The notes beneath the pieces were generated by a model. It made no database searches and was not told where the DNA came from. It worked only from the letters and a program-made list of their open reading frames with translations. From Luteibacter rhizovicinus (GTDB lineage: Bacteria > Pseudomonadota > Gammaproteobacteria > Xanthomonadales > Rhodanobacteraceae), in the NCBI RefSeq assembly GCF_004342265.1, contig NZ_SMCS01000001.1, forward strand, positions 682,001-746,000: 64,000 nt of DNA, in the 5' to 3' direction. How positions within the stretch are numbered: the first letter of the stretch is position 1; every line of letters starts with the position of its first letter. Positions 1-12,000 of this stretch are shown piece by piece. The position numbers and the translations under genes are program-made.

Positions 1-1087
1 CCTGCGCGGCGAACAGGTTGAGGTAATAGAACGCTACGGCCAGCCGTACCGGCAGCCAGCGGGCGAGACGGGGACGCAGGCGTCCGGCGAGTACCAGGCC
101 GGCGGCGCATACGATGCCGAAGAACATCAGTGCATAGACCGCGTGGCGCGTAGCCAGCGCGGCGCTCGACAGCGTGAGGACGACGAGCATCCACGGCGCC
201 AGCAGACGCAGCAGCTTGTGACTGACGAAACGGAACCACAGCGGATTGCTCGCGGGCCAGATCAGCCAAGGCGCAAGCTGGACCAGCTGGTAGTTACCCG
301 CCAGCGTCCGGATCTTCCGTTTGCGTTCGGCGTCGGGATGCTGCGAAGGCTTGTCCCATGCGAGCGCGCGCGGCTCGAAAATCACGCGTTGCCCGGCGGC
401 CGCCACACGCATGGGAACGAGTACGTCGTCGAGTACCGTGCCCGCGGGCAGCGGGCTGTAAAGCTCGCGCCGCATCGCATACAGCGCACCGCTGACACCC
501 ACGGTGGACCCGGATTGGCTTTCCGCCTGCCGGATGATTTTTTCGTAGCGCCAGTATGCATCGACACCCTGCGCGAATCCGGTCAGCACGTTTTCCATAT
601 GCAGCTCGCCGCTGACGGCACCGACCGTGGGATCGGCCAGGTTCGCGACCAGTTCGCGCAGCGCGCCGGGCGACAGCTTCTGGCGAAGGTCGGTGAAGAG
701 CAGCACGTCGCCATGCGCGATCGCCACGGCGTCGTTGAGACAGGCGGCCTTACCGCGACGTGCGGGGTTGTCCAGTACGCGCACACGGAGGTCGCCGCAG
801 GTACGCGCAAGCGCGGCGGTCGCATCGCGGCAGCCGTCGCACGAAATGACGATGTCGATCAGTTCGGCGGGATAGTCGAGCGCGCGCAGATTGGAGAGCT
901 TCGCGCGTATCTGGCGCCCGCCGTCGTGGACGGCGATGACGACGGTCACGCTCGGCGTAATCGGTGCGCGCCGCACGGGCCGGGGCGATACCTTCGCCAG
1001 CGCCCACATCATCGCGGGATACCCTACGAAAACGTGGACGAGCAACGCCACGCAGCCCCAGCATGCCATGTGGGCCAGGAATGTCAT
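1..1087 (-). CDS. Family 2 glycosyltransferase, membrane-anchored (3' end outside window)
   Basis: This frame is open from an ATG at 1087 to the window edge, so the C-terminus is missing. An N-terminal hydrophobic helix (about residues 3-30) is followed by a GT-A fold: a TVVIAVHDGG strand near residue 47, a SCDGCRDAT segment, a TDLRQ motif where family 2 enzymes have the metal-binding DxD, and a TVLDDVLVP segment near residue 220. C-terminal hydrophobic helices begin near residue 300. A family 2 enzyme would transfer a sugar from a nucleotide sugar at the inner membrane; donor and acceptor cannot be read. A GGGGGG stretch 6 nt upstream can serve as ribosome binding site. It lies 31 bp downstream of the NRPS gene on the same strand, so it may glycosylate that product or belong to an adjacent polysaccharide locus. 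Confidence 0.82.
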   Translation of the reverse strand, partial: MTFLAHMACWGCVALLVHVFVGYPAMMWALAKVSPRPVRRAPITPSVTVVIAVHDGGRQIRAKLSNLRALDYPAELIDIVISCDGCRDATAALARTCGDLRVRVLDNPARRGKAACLNDAVAIAHGDVLLFTDLRQKLSPGALRELVANLADPTVGAVSGELHMENVLTGFAQGVDAYWRYEKIIRQAESQSGSTVGVSGALYAMRRELYSPLPAGTVLDDVLVPMRVAAAGQRVIFEPRALAWDKPSQHPDAERKRKIRTLAGNYQLVQLAPWLIWPASNPLWFRFVSHKLLRLLAPWMLVVLTLSSAALATRHAVYALMFFGIVCAAGLVLAGRLRPRLARWLPVRLAVAFYYLNLFAAQ

Positions 1088-1118
1088 TCGGTTCCCCCCG
1101 GACCGATACGGTTCATGT

Positions 1119-4100
1119 CTATCGCCACCCGAAGAGTTTGCGCAAACCCGACTTCGGCTTGCGTGCCACTTGTTCGTCCGCTTTCGCCAGCTCCGCGGCG
1201 AGCGTTCCGAGCGTGCCGTTGGCTATGTCCAGCAGATTCAGCTGCACGCCGGTGGCCTGGCGGACGCGTCCGGCCATATCCACCGCCATCAGCGAATGAC
1301 CGCCCAGGTCGAAGAAGTTGTCGCCGGGATGGACGTCGCAGACGTCGAGCAGTTCTTCCCAAAGCTTCGCGAGCAGGGCTTCCGAGGGTGTGCGCGCGGC
1401 ACTGCGTGCCGTGGTCGCCATCGCCAGGTCGGCCACGGGTGTCCGGATTTCCATGGGGCGCATGACGCCATCGGCCAGTTCGCGCAGCGAGGCGACGCTC
1501 TGGGCCGGATCGCGTCCGACGCTGGCCAGCATCGACAGGTAACGGTCGCGCATCGCCGCCGCGGTTTCGGCGCGGAGAATATCGGCGTTATAGGTGACGC
1601 CACCGACCATACCCCGGGTGTTTTCGAGGAACCACAGTCCGAGATCTTCGGTGGCGCCGCTTTGGAACAGCAGGATCTGTTCGTGGTTCAGACCGCCCCA
1701 GTCGACGATGCGCTGGCGTGCGTCCTGGAATGAGAACAGCGCCTGGTACAACACCGTACCGCTGCCGTGGTGCACTTTCAGTTCGCGTTGCAGGTACTCC
1801 ATCGGCACGTCCGGATGACCGAAGCCTTCGAGCGCGGTCCGTTTCACGTAATGGACGAAGTCGACGAACGACATGTCCGGGTCGACGGTCACATGCAGCG
1901 GCAGGAGATTATTGAAATAGCCCATGACCGATTCGACTTCGGTCTGGTTGCGGCCGCGCACGGGCGTACCGATCACCAGATCGTCCTGCCGCGCCACGCC
2001 GCTCAGCAATATGTAGTAGAGGGCAAGCAGCGTCATGTTGAGCGTGGCATCGGCGGTGCGGGCCACTTCGTGCATCAGCTCCGTCAGCTCTTTCGAAACG
2101 CGGATCCATTCGGTCGCGCCCTTGCCGGACATACCTGGGCGGCGCGGCATATCGCTTGGCAACGCGCGTACGCTGCCGCAGCTGCTCAGGCGCTCGCGCC
2201 AGAAACTCAGCTGATCCTGGAACTGGGGACCTTGCAACCATTCGGCGTGCCATACGGCGAAATCGCCGTAGGTGACGGGAAGCGGCGGCAACGGCGAAGG
2301 CAGGTTTTGTGCGAACGCGCGGTACAGCGCGGACAGTTCGGCATACAGGATGTCGAACGACCAGCCGTCCCAGACAATGTGATGGGGCATGAAGAAGAAC
2401 GCGTGATCGTCGTCCGACAGACGGAACATCCGCGCGCTGAACAGCGGCGCGCGGGTCAGGTCGAACGGCGTGTCGGTCAGTTCCTGCAAGCGCTTCATCA
2501 GCGTCCGTTCGCGCTCGTGAGGTGCGAGCGCGGAGAGGTCTTCGGCGGGGAATAGCGCCGTGGCGAGCAGGGGTTCGACCACTTGCTCGATATCCTCGCC
2601 CTTGCGCCGGAACGCCGTACGCATGATGGGTTGCCGCGACACCAGAGCCGCAAAGGCCCGGTCGAACGCGTCTTCGTCGAGCGGCCCTCTCAGGCGATGG
2701 GCCGATGGCGCGTTATAGGTGACGCGGCCGGGTTGCATTTCTTCCAGAGCGAACAGACGGGCCTGCATCAGCGAGGCCGGTGCCTGGTCCTGATGGGGAC
2801 GACGGAGAATCGGCGGAGTTTCCTGCGCGCCGCCGATCTTCAGCAGGGCGATGGCGGCGGCGAGTTCCGCGATGGTGGGTGCGTCGAACAGCGTGCGGAA
2901 AGAAAGCGTGACGCCGAATTCGCGATTGAGGCGGGCGGTCAACTGCGCCGCCAGCAACGAATGACCGCCGAGCGCGAAGAAGTTGTCCCGTACGTCGAGG
3001 TCCGGTAGCGCGAGTATGGTTTCCATCGCCGCGGCGACCCGGCGTTCGTCGTCGTTGCGCGGCGCGGTCCGTTCGGCGTTCGCGGCGACGGACTGCACGG
3101 GCGGTGCGGGCAGCGATTTTCGATCGGTCTTGCCATTCGGCAGCAGCGGAATCGCAGGCAGCTGCATCAGGTGCTGCGGCAGCATGTAATCGGGTAGCCG
3201 CGTTTTCAGTTCGGTACGCAGGACACTTTCGTCGAACAGTGCCCCTTCGCTGGCGACCACATAGGCGACCAGCCGCACGTCGCCAGGACGATCTTCGCGA
3301 GCGAGCACGACAGCTCGGGCGACGTCGGAAAGATCGGCGAGCACGGATTCGATTTCGCCCAGTTCGATGCGATAACCACGCACTTTGACCTGGAAGTCGA
3401 GACGGCCCAGGTGTTCGAGTAACCCATTGGCCAGCCAGCGGCCACGGTCGCCGGTGCGATACATGCGTGCATCCGGATCGCCGGCGAACGGATCGCGCCC
3501 GAAGCGTTCGGCGTCGAGTTCGGGGCGGTCGAGATAGCCGAGCGAAACGCCGGCGCCGCCGATATAAATTTCACCCGGTACACCCAGCGGACAGGCCGAA
3601 CCGGCCTCGTCGAGGATGTGTACGGTGGTGTTGGCGATCGGCTTGCCGATGTAGATGCCTTCGCGAGGTGCCGACACTCTCCAGTAGGTGGAATAGACGG
3701 TGGTCTCGGTGGGACCGTATCCGTTCCATACCTCGCCGCAACGTTCGAGTAGCGCTTCGGCCAGATCGAGCGGCAGCGGTTCGCCGCCGGACACGGCGCG
3801 GAAGTTCGCATGTCCCACCCAGCCCGATTCGACCAGAATGCGCCAGCCAGCGGGCGTGGCCTGCATCATCGTGGCGTTGCTGCGTTCCACCAGATGGCGC
3901 AGTGCCGTGCCGTCGCGCACATCGTCGTGGTCGGCGATGACGATTTCGGCGCCGACGCACAGCGGCAACATCAACTCCATGAACGCGATATCGAACGACA
4001 GCGTCGTGACGGCGACCAGCCGGTCGTCCTCGGCGATGCCCGGTACGCGCTGCATGCTGGTAAGAAAGTTGGACGTGGCCCGGTGCGGCACGCGCACGCC

Positions 4101-6032
4101 TTTCGGCCTGCCGGTCGAACCCGAAGTAAAGATCAGGTAGGCGACCGACTCGGGCATGGCCGTCATACCGTCGCGCGACAGGCGGGTCTTCGGCAAGGAT
4201 TCGATCTCGACCTGATCGCGGGTCAACGAAAGGATGGCCCGGGTGGGGAATGGGAACGCCGTCGGCGCTTCGTCGTCGACGATCAGCGCGGCAAGCGCGG
4301 CGTCTTCCACCATGAAGGCCAGACGTTCGGCGGGGAACGACGGATCCAGCGGTACGTAGCCGGCACCCGCTTTGAGGACGCCGAGCACGGCGGCGACCAT
4401 GTCGGCTCCGCGCGGCAGCGACAGCCCGACGAGCGAGCCGCGACCCACGCCGCGCACGCGCAGGCCATGGGCGATCTGGTTCGCGCGCTGTTCCAGGTCG
4501 GCATAGTTCAGCCGTTCGGAACCGTGCCGCACGGCGGCGCGCGCGGGCGCACGGTCGGTCTGTGCCTCGAAGTATTCGTGGGCCAGCCGATCGGCCGGGA
4601 ACGGCGTCGGCACGGGCTGAAGGCCAGCCAGCGCTTCGCATGCGATTTCCGAAATCATGCCGAGCGAGCGCGCGGCGCTATCCGGAGCGGCGATGGCCGC
4701 ACGCAGGAGGGCTTCATAGGCGTCCAGCCACGCGGCGATCGTGGGCGCGCGGAACAGGTCGCGGTTGTACTGGCATTCCAGACGGATACCGCCGTCGACC
4801 TGCACGGCGTTGACGAACAGTTCGAAGTTTTCGTAGCGGCGTGCGTTGGCCGAGAACGTGAAACTGAGATCGGCGAAAGCGACCGTCGATTCGTCCAGCG
4901 CCTGATCGAGATTGAACAGGACGCTGACCAGGGGCAGGCGACCCGGGTCGCGCGGCAGGGAAAGACGCGCGAGCAGGCTGCCTATCGTGTATTGCTGATG
5001 ATCGAAGGCATTGAGCAGTCCGCCGCGAACCTGTTCGATCGCTTCGCTGAACGAACGCTCCGGATCGACGGCAGTACGCAGCGGCAGCACGTTCACGCAA
5101 TGACCGACCAGTGCGTCGTGGCCGCCTTCGGCCTGACCCGCGCAGGGAATGCCGATCACCAGATCCTGCTGTCCGGTCAGGCGTTCCAGCAGTACGGAGA
5201 ATCCGGCAAGCAAGGTCGCGTACAGGCTCGCGCCGTGTTTCGCGCCCATGCGCTTGATGCCCGCTACCAGGGTGGGGTCGAGCATCCGGTCTTCGCGATG
5301 CGAAGCGAACGTACGGTGGCGCGGACGGGCACGGTCGGTCGGCAGATCGAGGACGGGAGCCTGTCCCGAGAACTGGCCGACCCAGTATCTTTCGGCATCG
5401 TACGCGTCGTCGGTCATCTGTCGCGCGGCTTCTTCCAGCGCGAACCCGGCGAACGAATCGGCGGGCGCCGGGGCGAAGCCGTCCGCGACGCGTTCGCCAT
5501 ACATCGTGGCGAGATCGTTAATCAGCACACCGAACGACCAGCCGTCGCAGACGATGTGATGCGCGGTGAAGATGAGCAGGTGATCGGTCGACCCCAGACG
5601 CAGCAGTTCGGCCCGCACCAGCGGACCGTGTTCGAGGTCGAACGGCGTCGTGACCGCCTGGTCGAGTGCCGTGGCGATCGCTGCCTCGCGGACAGCCAGG
5701 CTCGCCCCGGAAAGATCGGTCAACGGGCAGGGCAGGTCGCGCTGTGCGGCGATGCACAGTTCTTCGCCGTCGGCGCCGATCGTCGAGCGAAGCGCTTCAT
5801 GGCGATCAAGCAGGCCTTGCAACGCGGCAAGCAGTGCGGCGACATCGAGCGAGCCGGCCAGGTGCAGCGACACCGATTCGTTATACGAGAGAGAGGCCTC
5901 GCACGACAGCGTCGATGCCAGCCAGATCTCGCGCTGCGGCGCGGTCGTGGGAACGACGCGCGCGAGCGCAGCGTCGGCGAAAGGATCGTAGTCGACGGCC
6001 AGACCGGCCGCCATCACCTCGTTCGAACTCAT
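1119..6032 (-). CDS. Non-ribosomal peptide synthetase, C-A-PCP-C-PCP, no thioesterase
   Basis: The protein has 1637 aa. In order: condensation domain with HHIVCDGWS near residue 159; adenylation domain with FTSGSTGRPKG near 637, GYGPTETT and a PNGKTDRKSL lysine motif; carrier domain with LGGHSLL near 1022; second condensation domain with intact HHIVWDGWS near 1217; second carrier with LGGHSLM near 1579. The second module has no adenylation domain and there is no terminal thioesterase. Reading the specificity pocket against PheA gives roughly D-I-M-Q-V-G-G-V-Y, loosely nearest to glycine-type codes; this assignment is weak. The ATG at 6032 overlaps the upstream hybrid gene's TGA by 4 nt (ATGA), so the two are translationally coupled. 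C1 should accept the chain from the aminotransferase end of that hybrid. Product release must come from elsewhere. Confidence 0.95.
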   Translation of the reverse strand: MSSNEVMAAGLAVDYDPFADAALARVVPTTAPQREIWLASTLSCEASLSYNESVSLHLAGSLDVAALLAALQGLLDRHEALRSTIGADGEELCIAAQRDLPCPLTDLSGASLAVREAAIATALDQAVTTPFDLEHGPLVRAELLRLGSTDHLLIFTAHHIVCDGWSFGVLINDLATMYGERVADGFAPAPADSFAGFALEEAARQMTDDAYDAERYWVGQFSGQAPVLDLPTDRARPRHRTFASHREDRMLDPTLVAGIKRMGAKHGASLYATLLAGFSVLLERLTGQQDLVIGIPCAGQAEGGHDALVGHCVNVLPLRTAVDPERSFSEAIEQVRGGLLNAFDHQQYTIGSLLARLSLPRDPGRLPLVSVLFNLDQALDESTVAFADLSFTFSANARRYENFELFVNAVQVDGGIRLECQYNRDLFRAPTIAAWLDAYEALLRAAIAAPDSAARSLGMISEIACEALAGLQPVPTPFPADRLAHEYFEAQTDRAPARAAVRHGSERLNYADLEQRANQIAHGLRVRGVGRGSLVGLSLPRGADMVAAVLGVLKAGAGYVPLDPSFPAERLAFMVEDAALAALIVDDEAPTAFPFPTRAILSLTRDQVEIESLPKTRLSRDGMTAMPESVAYLIFTSGSTGRPKGVRVPHRATSNFLTSMQRVPGIAEDDRLVAVTTLSFDIAFMELMLPLCVGAEIVIADHDDVRDGTALRHLVERSNATMMQATPAGWRILVESGWVGHANFRAVSGGEPLPLDLAEALLERCGEVWNGYGPTETTVYSTYWRVSAPREGIYIGKPIANTTVHILDEAGSACPLGVPGEIYIGGAGVSLGYLDRPELDAERFGRDPFAGDPDARMYRTGDRGRWLANGLLEHLGRLDFQVKVRGYRIELGEIESVLADLSDVARAVVLAREDRPGDVRLVAYVVASEGALFDESVLRTELKTRLPDYMLPQHLMQLPAIPLLPNGKTDRKSLPAPPVQSVAANAERTAPRNDDERRVAAAMETILALPDLDVRDNFFALGGHSLLAAQLTARLNREFGVTLSFRTLFDAPTIAELAAAIALLKIGGAQETPPILRRPHQDQAPASLMQARLFALEEMQPGRVTYNAPSAHRLRGPLDEDAFDRAFAALVSRQPIMRTAFRRKGEDIEQVVEPLLATALFPAEDLSALAPHERERTLMKRLQELTDTPFDLTRAPLFSARMFRLSDDDHAFFFMPHHIVWDGWSFDILYAELSALYRAFAQNLPSPLPPLPVTYGDFAVWHAEWLQGPQFQDQLSFWRERLSSCGSVRALPSDMPRRPGMSGKGATEWIRVSKELTELMHEVARTADATLNMTLLALYYILLSGVARQDDLVIGTPVRGRNQTEVESVMGYFNNLLPLHVTVDPDMSFVDFVHYVKRTALEGFGHPDVPMEYLQRELKVHHGSGTVLYQALFSFQDARQRIVDWGGLNHEQILLFQSGATEDLGLWFLENTRGMVGGVTYNADILRAETAAAMRDRYLSMLASVGRDPAQSVASLRELADGVMRPMEIRTPVADLAMATTARSAARTPSEALLAKLWEELLDVCDVHPGDNFFDLGGHSLMAVDMAGRVRQATGVQLNLLDIANGTLGTLAAELAKADEQVARKPKSGLRKLFGWR

Positions 6033-9000
6033 GCGCTGACCCTCATGAACTTGCCCGGGACATCGGGATTGGGAACGAACCACGCCGGGCTTCCGTCGGC
6101 ATCGCGCCCGAGGCGCGCACCCGCGACTGGCGGGTTGTCGGCGTCGAGCGCACGCGCGTCTATCCGGCGCCTGGGCAGGAATTCGGCTTCCTGCAATTCG
6201 AGTACGGCGTCCTTGAAGGCTTTGGCGATGGCGGCAAAGTCCGCCTCGCTGTGTGCCGTGGTGAAGAAACAGGGAAAGTTGTCCAGGATGTGGATGCCGC
6301 GGCTGCGCATCATCGCGAACAGCAAGTCCTGCAGGGGGTGGTCTTCGAGGAAGCTGGTCTTCCACACGGAGGTGTAATGCACGACCTTGATCGGCGCGCC
6401 GACACCGGTGCAGAACATGTTCAGCTCGTCGACGAAACGTGCCGTCCGAGCGTTAAGGCCTTCCTGCAAGGCACCGCCTTCCGTCGCGAGGTGTTCGAGC
6501 ACCGCATGCGCGGCAGCCAGCGCGAGCGGGTGCCGCACGAACGTCCCGGCGAAGTAGGTGACGCCGACGGTGGGAATGGAATCGTCGCCGAACTGCCAGT
6601 GACCGCCATCCAGCGCGTCCATGAAGCGCCGTTTGCCGGCGATGACGCCGATGGGAAAACCGCCGCCCACGACCTTGCCATACGACGCCAGGTCCGCATC
6701 GATACCGAGCATCGCCTGCGCACCGCGCGGATGGGTGCGGAAGCCGGTCACCACTTCGTCGAAGATCAGCAGGGCGCCGGCGTCTTCCGTAATCGCGCGC
6801 AGTTCCTGCAGGAATTCGCGCGGCTGGAAATCGGGCCGGCGGCTCTGCACCGGTTCGACCAGCACGGCGGCGATGGTGGAGGCGCGCTCGCGGATGATGG
6901 CCAGCGATTCGGGTGTGCCGTAATCGAGGACCAGGACGTGTTCGGACGTGTTGCGCAGGATGCCTGGCGCGGCCGGCACCGAACGGAGCTTCTTCGTACC
7001 GCGTACGATCACTTCGTCGAAGATGCCGTGATAGGAACCGGTGAAGATCACCAGCGTGTCGCGGCCGGTCACGGTACGTGCGATGCGTACCGTACCCATC
7101 ACCGCTTCGGAACCGGTATTGCACAATGCCGCCCGGTCGAAGCCGGTCAGGTCGCATATCTGCCGGGCTACTATGCCGGCCAGCGGATGCTGCGGGCCGA
7201 TTTCGTAGCCGAGTTCAAGCTGACGGCGCACGGCGTCGATGACGAAATCGGGCTGCCAGCCGAACAGGTTCATGCCGAAGCCGTTCAGTGCGTCGACGTA
7301 TTCGTTGCCATCCAGATCCCAGACTTTCGATCCGCGCGAACGCTCGACGACGATCTGGTAGATCATTTCCTTCAGCAGCGGACGGAAACCGTTTACCACG
7401 CGCGGGTCGGCCAGGTGCGGACGGTGTTCCTCGGTGTATTCCTTCGAGCGGCGCGTGCGCGCGATATAACGCTTCATGAAAGCATCGAGGCGGGCGCGCT
7501 GCCGGGTCGTCAGCTCGGTCGACGTCGAATGGATGCGCGCGATGGCACCGAAAGCTTTCTTTACGTCGTACGTCGTATGCGCCAGTGCGACTTCTTCGGT
7601 GTCGGCCGCGGGCTCGGGTGCGTTCGGGACAGCGGCCATGGCGACGGGTGCCACCGTGGCAGGCGCCGACGTCATACGCACTGGCACGCTGGCCGGTGTT
7701 CCGGCGAGCAGCGCCAATTGCTGCTGCATGATCTGCATCTGCTGCTGGATGACATCCTGCACGAGATTGCCGCTGGCGGCGATGGGCGCCATGGAAGCGA
7801 CGGTGGCGGCAACGGGCGTTGCGATCACGGCGACCGGCGCGGCGACGACGGCTTCCGCTTCCGGGGGCAACAGGCGATCGATATGCGCGGCGAGTCGTCC
7901 GAACGACGAGCATGCTTCCATCAGTTCGCGGAACGTGATCTTCAGTGCGTAGGTCTTTTGCAGTTGCAACGCCACCTGGGTCAGCGCGAGGGAGTCGAGC
8001 CCCAGTTCGACGAAATTCGCGTCGATCGACGCGCCGTCGAACTCGGTGCCGGATACGTCTTCGAATAAGGCGGTCAGTTCGGCGACCAAACGCACCGGGC
8101 GGGTGCTGGCGGCGGAAGGATGGGCGGCCATGGATGGCTCCGGCAGGGATGGGGCGGAAAGGATGGAATGTGCGGTGGCTGGCAGCGGCAGCGCGACGAC
8201 GTTCGAACCGTCCGGGCTACCGGCGACGCGCGCGGGAGCGTCGATCCAGTGCCGGCGGCGCTCGAACGGATACGTGGGCAGGCGCACGCGGAAACGACGT
8301 TCGCGACGGTCGAGCGAGGCCACGTCGACATCGACGCCGGCACTCCAGAGTTGACCGATGGCGTCGAGCCAGGCGCTGCGTTCCAGCGCCGGTGAGTCGG
8401 CCAGCGACGCGAGCGCAAGGCGCCCACGCGCACGGGTGTGCTGACGCGTAAGCAGGCTCAGTGTCGCGCGCGGCCCCACTTCGAGGAAGATGCGTCCCTC
8501 GTCGTCGAGCTGGGTATCAAGCGCCCCGGAAAAGCGAACCGTGCCGCGCAGATGGCGCGTCCAGTAATCGGCGGACATCGCCTCGTTGTCGGTCAGGGTC
8601 ATACCGGTCAGCGTGGATACGATCGGTATGTCCGGGGCATTCAGTACGATCGCCGCTACGTAGTCCCGGAACGGCGCAAGCGCCGGTTCCATCATGGCCG
8701 AATGGAAAGCGTGCGACGTATGCAGTATCCGGCAGGCGATGCCGGCGGCTTCGAGTTCGTTGCGGAACGCGTCGACCCGGGCGGTTTCGCCCGAGACCAC
8801 GCATGCCGTGGGTGCGTTCTGGGCGGCCAGCGACAGGCCGTCGGGCAGTCGCGCGAGGAGCGTGTCGGCATCGAGCCGTACCGACAGCATCGATCCGGCA
8901 GGCAACGCCTGCATCAACCGGCCGCGCCGTGCGACCAGTCGTGCGCCGTCTTCGAGCGACATCACACCGGCCAGCACGGCGGCGACGAATTCGCCGACGC

Positions 9001-12000
9001 TGTGACCGATCATGGCATCGGGTTGGACGCCAATGCTCATCCAGAGTTTCGCCATGGCGTATTCGAGCGCGAACGTCGCCGGTTGCGTGAGGCTGGTGGC
9101 GCGTAAGGCATCGGCGTCGTCGGCGAACATGCGCTCGCGCAGATCGAAGCCGAGTTCGTCGTTCAGACAGGTGGCGCACGCGTCGAGCGCGTCGCGGAAG
9201 GCAGGCTCGCTCGCATAGAGTTCGCGTCCCATGCCGGGGTATTGGGCACCTTGCCCGGGGAAGAGGAATACGATCGGTGCCGCGCTGCTCTGTGCGGCGC
9301 GGATCGGTGGCGCCGTATTCGTATCCGCCAGGCGGCGGGCAGTGTCGGTTATGTCATTGGCAACGATCCAGCTGCGCTGTGCGAAGAGCTTGCGGCCGGT
9401 GGCCAGCGTGAGGGCCACATCGGCGAGATTGGCCTCCGGCGTGTCGGCCAGATGGGCACCCAGCGCGATCCATGCTTTTCCGACAGCCGCTTCGCTACGC
9501 GCTGATATCAGTAATAGTTGAGGGCCTTGCGCCGCATCGGAGGGCTCGCGATGCGGTGCTTCTTCCATGACCACGTGCGCATTGGTACCGCCCACGCCGA
9601 ACGAACTGACGCCCGCGCGACGCGGACCGTCGCCGTGCTCCCAGGGCCGCAACGTGGCGTTGACGACGAAGGGCGAGCGATCGAGACCGAGTTTCGGATT
9701 GGCGGTGCGGAAATGCAGGGACGGCGGCAGCTGGCGTTCGGCGAGCGACAGCGCGGTCTTGATGACGCCCGTTGCGCCGGCAGCCATGACCAGATGGCCG
9801 ACGTTGCTCTTTACCGACCCGATGGCGCAGAAACCCTGGTCGTCGGTTTCGCGCCGGAATGCCTTGATAAGCCCTTCGATTTCGATGGGGTCGCCGAGCG
9901 GGGTCGCGGTGCCATGGGTTTCGACGTAGGAAATCGAGCGGGCTTCGACGCCCGCGACATCCAGCGCCGCGGCAATGACCGCCGCCTGGCCCGCGCTGCT
10001 CGGTGCGGTGAAGCTCGCCTTGAGCCCGCCGTCATTATTGATCGCCGCACCGCGCAGCACCGCATAAACCGGATCGCCGTCCCGCAACGCATCGGACAGG
10101 CGCTTGAGCAGAACCACCGCCGCGCCGTCGCTGAATACCGTGCCGCGCGCGTCCTCGTCGAAGCTGCGCGTATGGCCATCGGGCGACAGCATCGAACCTT
10201 CCTGTGCGACATAACCGCTACGCGACGGGCAGGTAATGGACGAGCCGCCGGCGAGCGCCATGTCGCAATGGCCCGCGCGCAACGCATCGAACGCCTGCGC
10301 GATGGCTACCAGCGACGTGGAGCACGCCGTGTTCATGCTGATGGCCGGACCAGTGAGGTTGAGCTTGTGCGCGACGCGGGTGGTCAGGTAATCCTTTTCG
10401 TTGCCCAGCATCACCTGGAACGCGCCGAGTTTGGCGATGAGGTCGGGCCGCGTACTGATGTGGCGCTGGAAGTAAGTGGCGTTGTGCATGCCGCCGAACA
10501 CGCCTACCGGGATCTTCTGCGCATCGGGTACATAACCGCCGCGCTCCATGCATTCCCAGCACAGCTCCAGGAATACGCGCTGCTGCGGATCGGTCAGCTC
10601 GGCCTCGCGTGGCGACATGCCGAAGAACGCCGCGTCGAAGTCTTCGACGCCATCGACGACGCCACGTGCCGCGACGTAGTACGGATCGTTGCGCTCGTCG
10701 GGCGGGATGCCCGGATCGAGGCCGTCTTCGCCGAAGAAGGTGATGGATTCGCGTCCGGCGACGAGGTTGTCCCAGAAGGCCTCGACGCTGGATGCGCCGG
10801 GGAAGCGGCCGGCCATGGCAATAATCGCGACAGGCTCGGCCTCCGTGTGCCGTGCGCGGCGCGGTGCAGGCGCCATAGGTTCCACGCCGCGTTCGATACC
10901 TGCGGCGATGGCGGCCGGGGTCGGCTCGCCGAAGAAACTCGCGATAGTCGGTTTTGTCGATACCGCGGCGTGGATGCGTGCGACAGCGGCGGTCGCCAGT
11001 AGCGAGCTTCCGCCGAGTTCGAAGAAATGATCGTGACGGCCGATCTCGTCGATACCGAGGATGTCGGCGAATATCTCGCAGAGCGCGCGTTCGTTGTCGC
11101 CCTGGGCGGGGACGTACGCACCCGCCAGTTCGGGACGCCGTGCGTCCGGTGCCGGCAGCGCGCGCCGGTCCAGCTTGCCGTTGGCGGTGATCGGCAACGT
11201 GTCGAGCCGGATATAGACCGTCGGAACCATGAATTCCGGAAGTGCTTTGTACAGACGATCGCGCAGCATGCGCGCCGTGAGTGTGTCTTCGTCGGCGACG
11301 TAGTAGGCGACGAGGCGTTTCTGCCCGGGGCGATCCTCGCGTGCTAGCACCGCCGCCGCGCGTACGGATGGCGTAGCCTGCAACGCACTTTCGACTTCGC
11401 CCAGCTCGATGCGGTAACCGCGGATCTTGACCTGCCCGTCGCGACGCCCGACGAAGTCGATGCTGCCGTCGGCGCGCCAGCGGACGAGGTCGCCCGTGCG
11501 GTACAGGCGATCGCCTTCGTTACCGAAGACATCGGGAAGAAAGCGCTCGGCGTTCAGTTCGGGACGGGCGAGATAGCCGCGCGCGACACCGGCACCGCCG
11601 ATATAGAGTTCGCCGGTGACACCGACGGGTACCGGTTCGCCCCGCGCATTCAGTACATACAGCGTGGTGTCGGCGATGGGGCAGCCCACGGGTATGGCGC
11701 GCGCGTCGACGTCCAGTTCGCGCGGAATCGGCCAGGTCGTGGCGAAGGTCGTGCATTCGGTGGGACCGTAGCCGTTGGTGATGAGGGTATCGGGCAACGC
11801 GGCAAGCGCCTTGCGGATATGTGGCACGGACAGCGCTTCGCCGCCGGTCAGCACATGTTTCAGGCCGGCGAGCTTGCGTGCGTTGTCGTCGACGATGGCG
11901 TTGAACAGGGCCGCAGTCAGCCAAGCGATCTGCGCACCGTGTTGCCCGATCGTGTCTTCGAGGCCGCAACCCGTGGGTATCTTCTCGTGGTGTACGACGC

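Noticed and set aside
3810-6377. 855-codon open frame on the plus strand
   Set aside because: It is antisense to the NRPS domains; the composition is Arg/Gly/Gln-rich with no family pattern and it is explained by high third-position G+C of the real gene.
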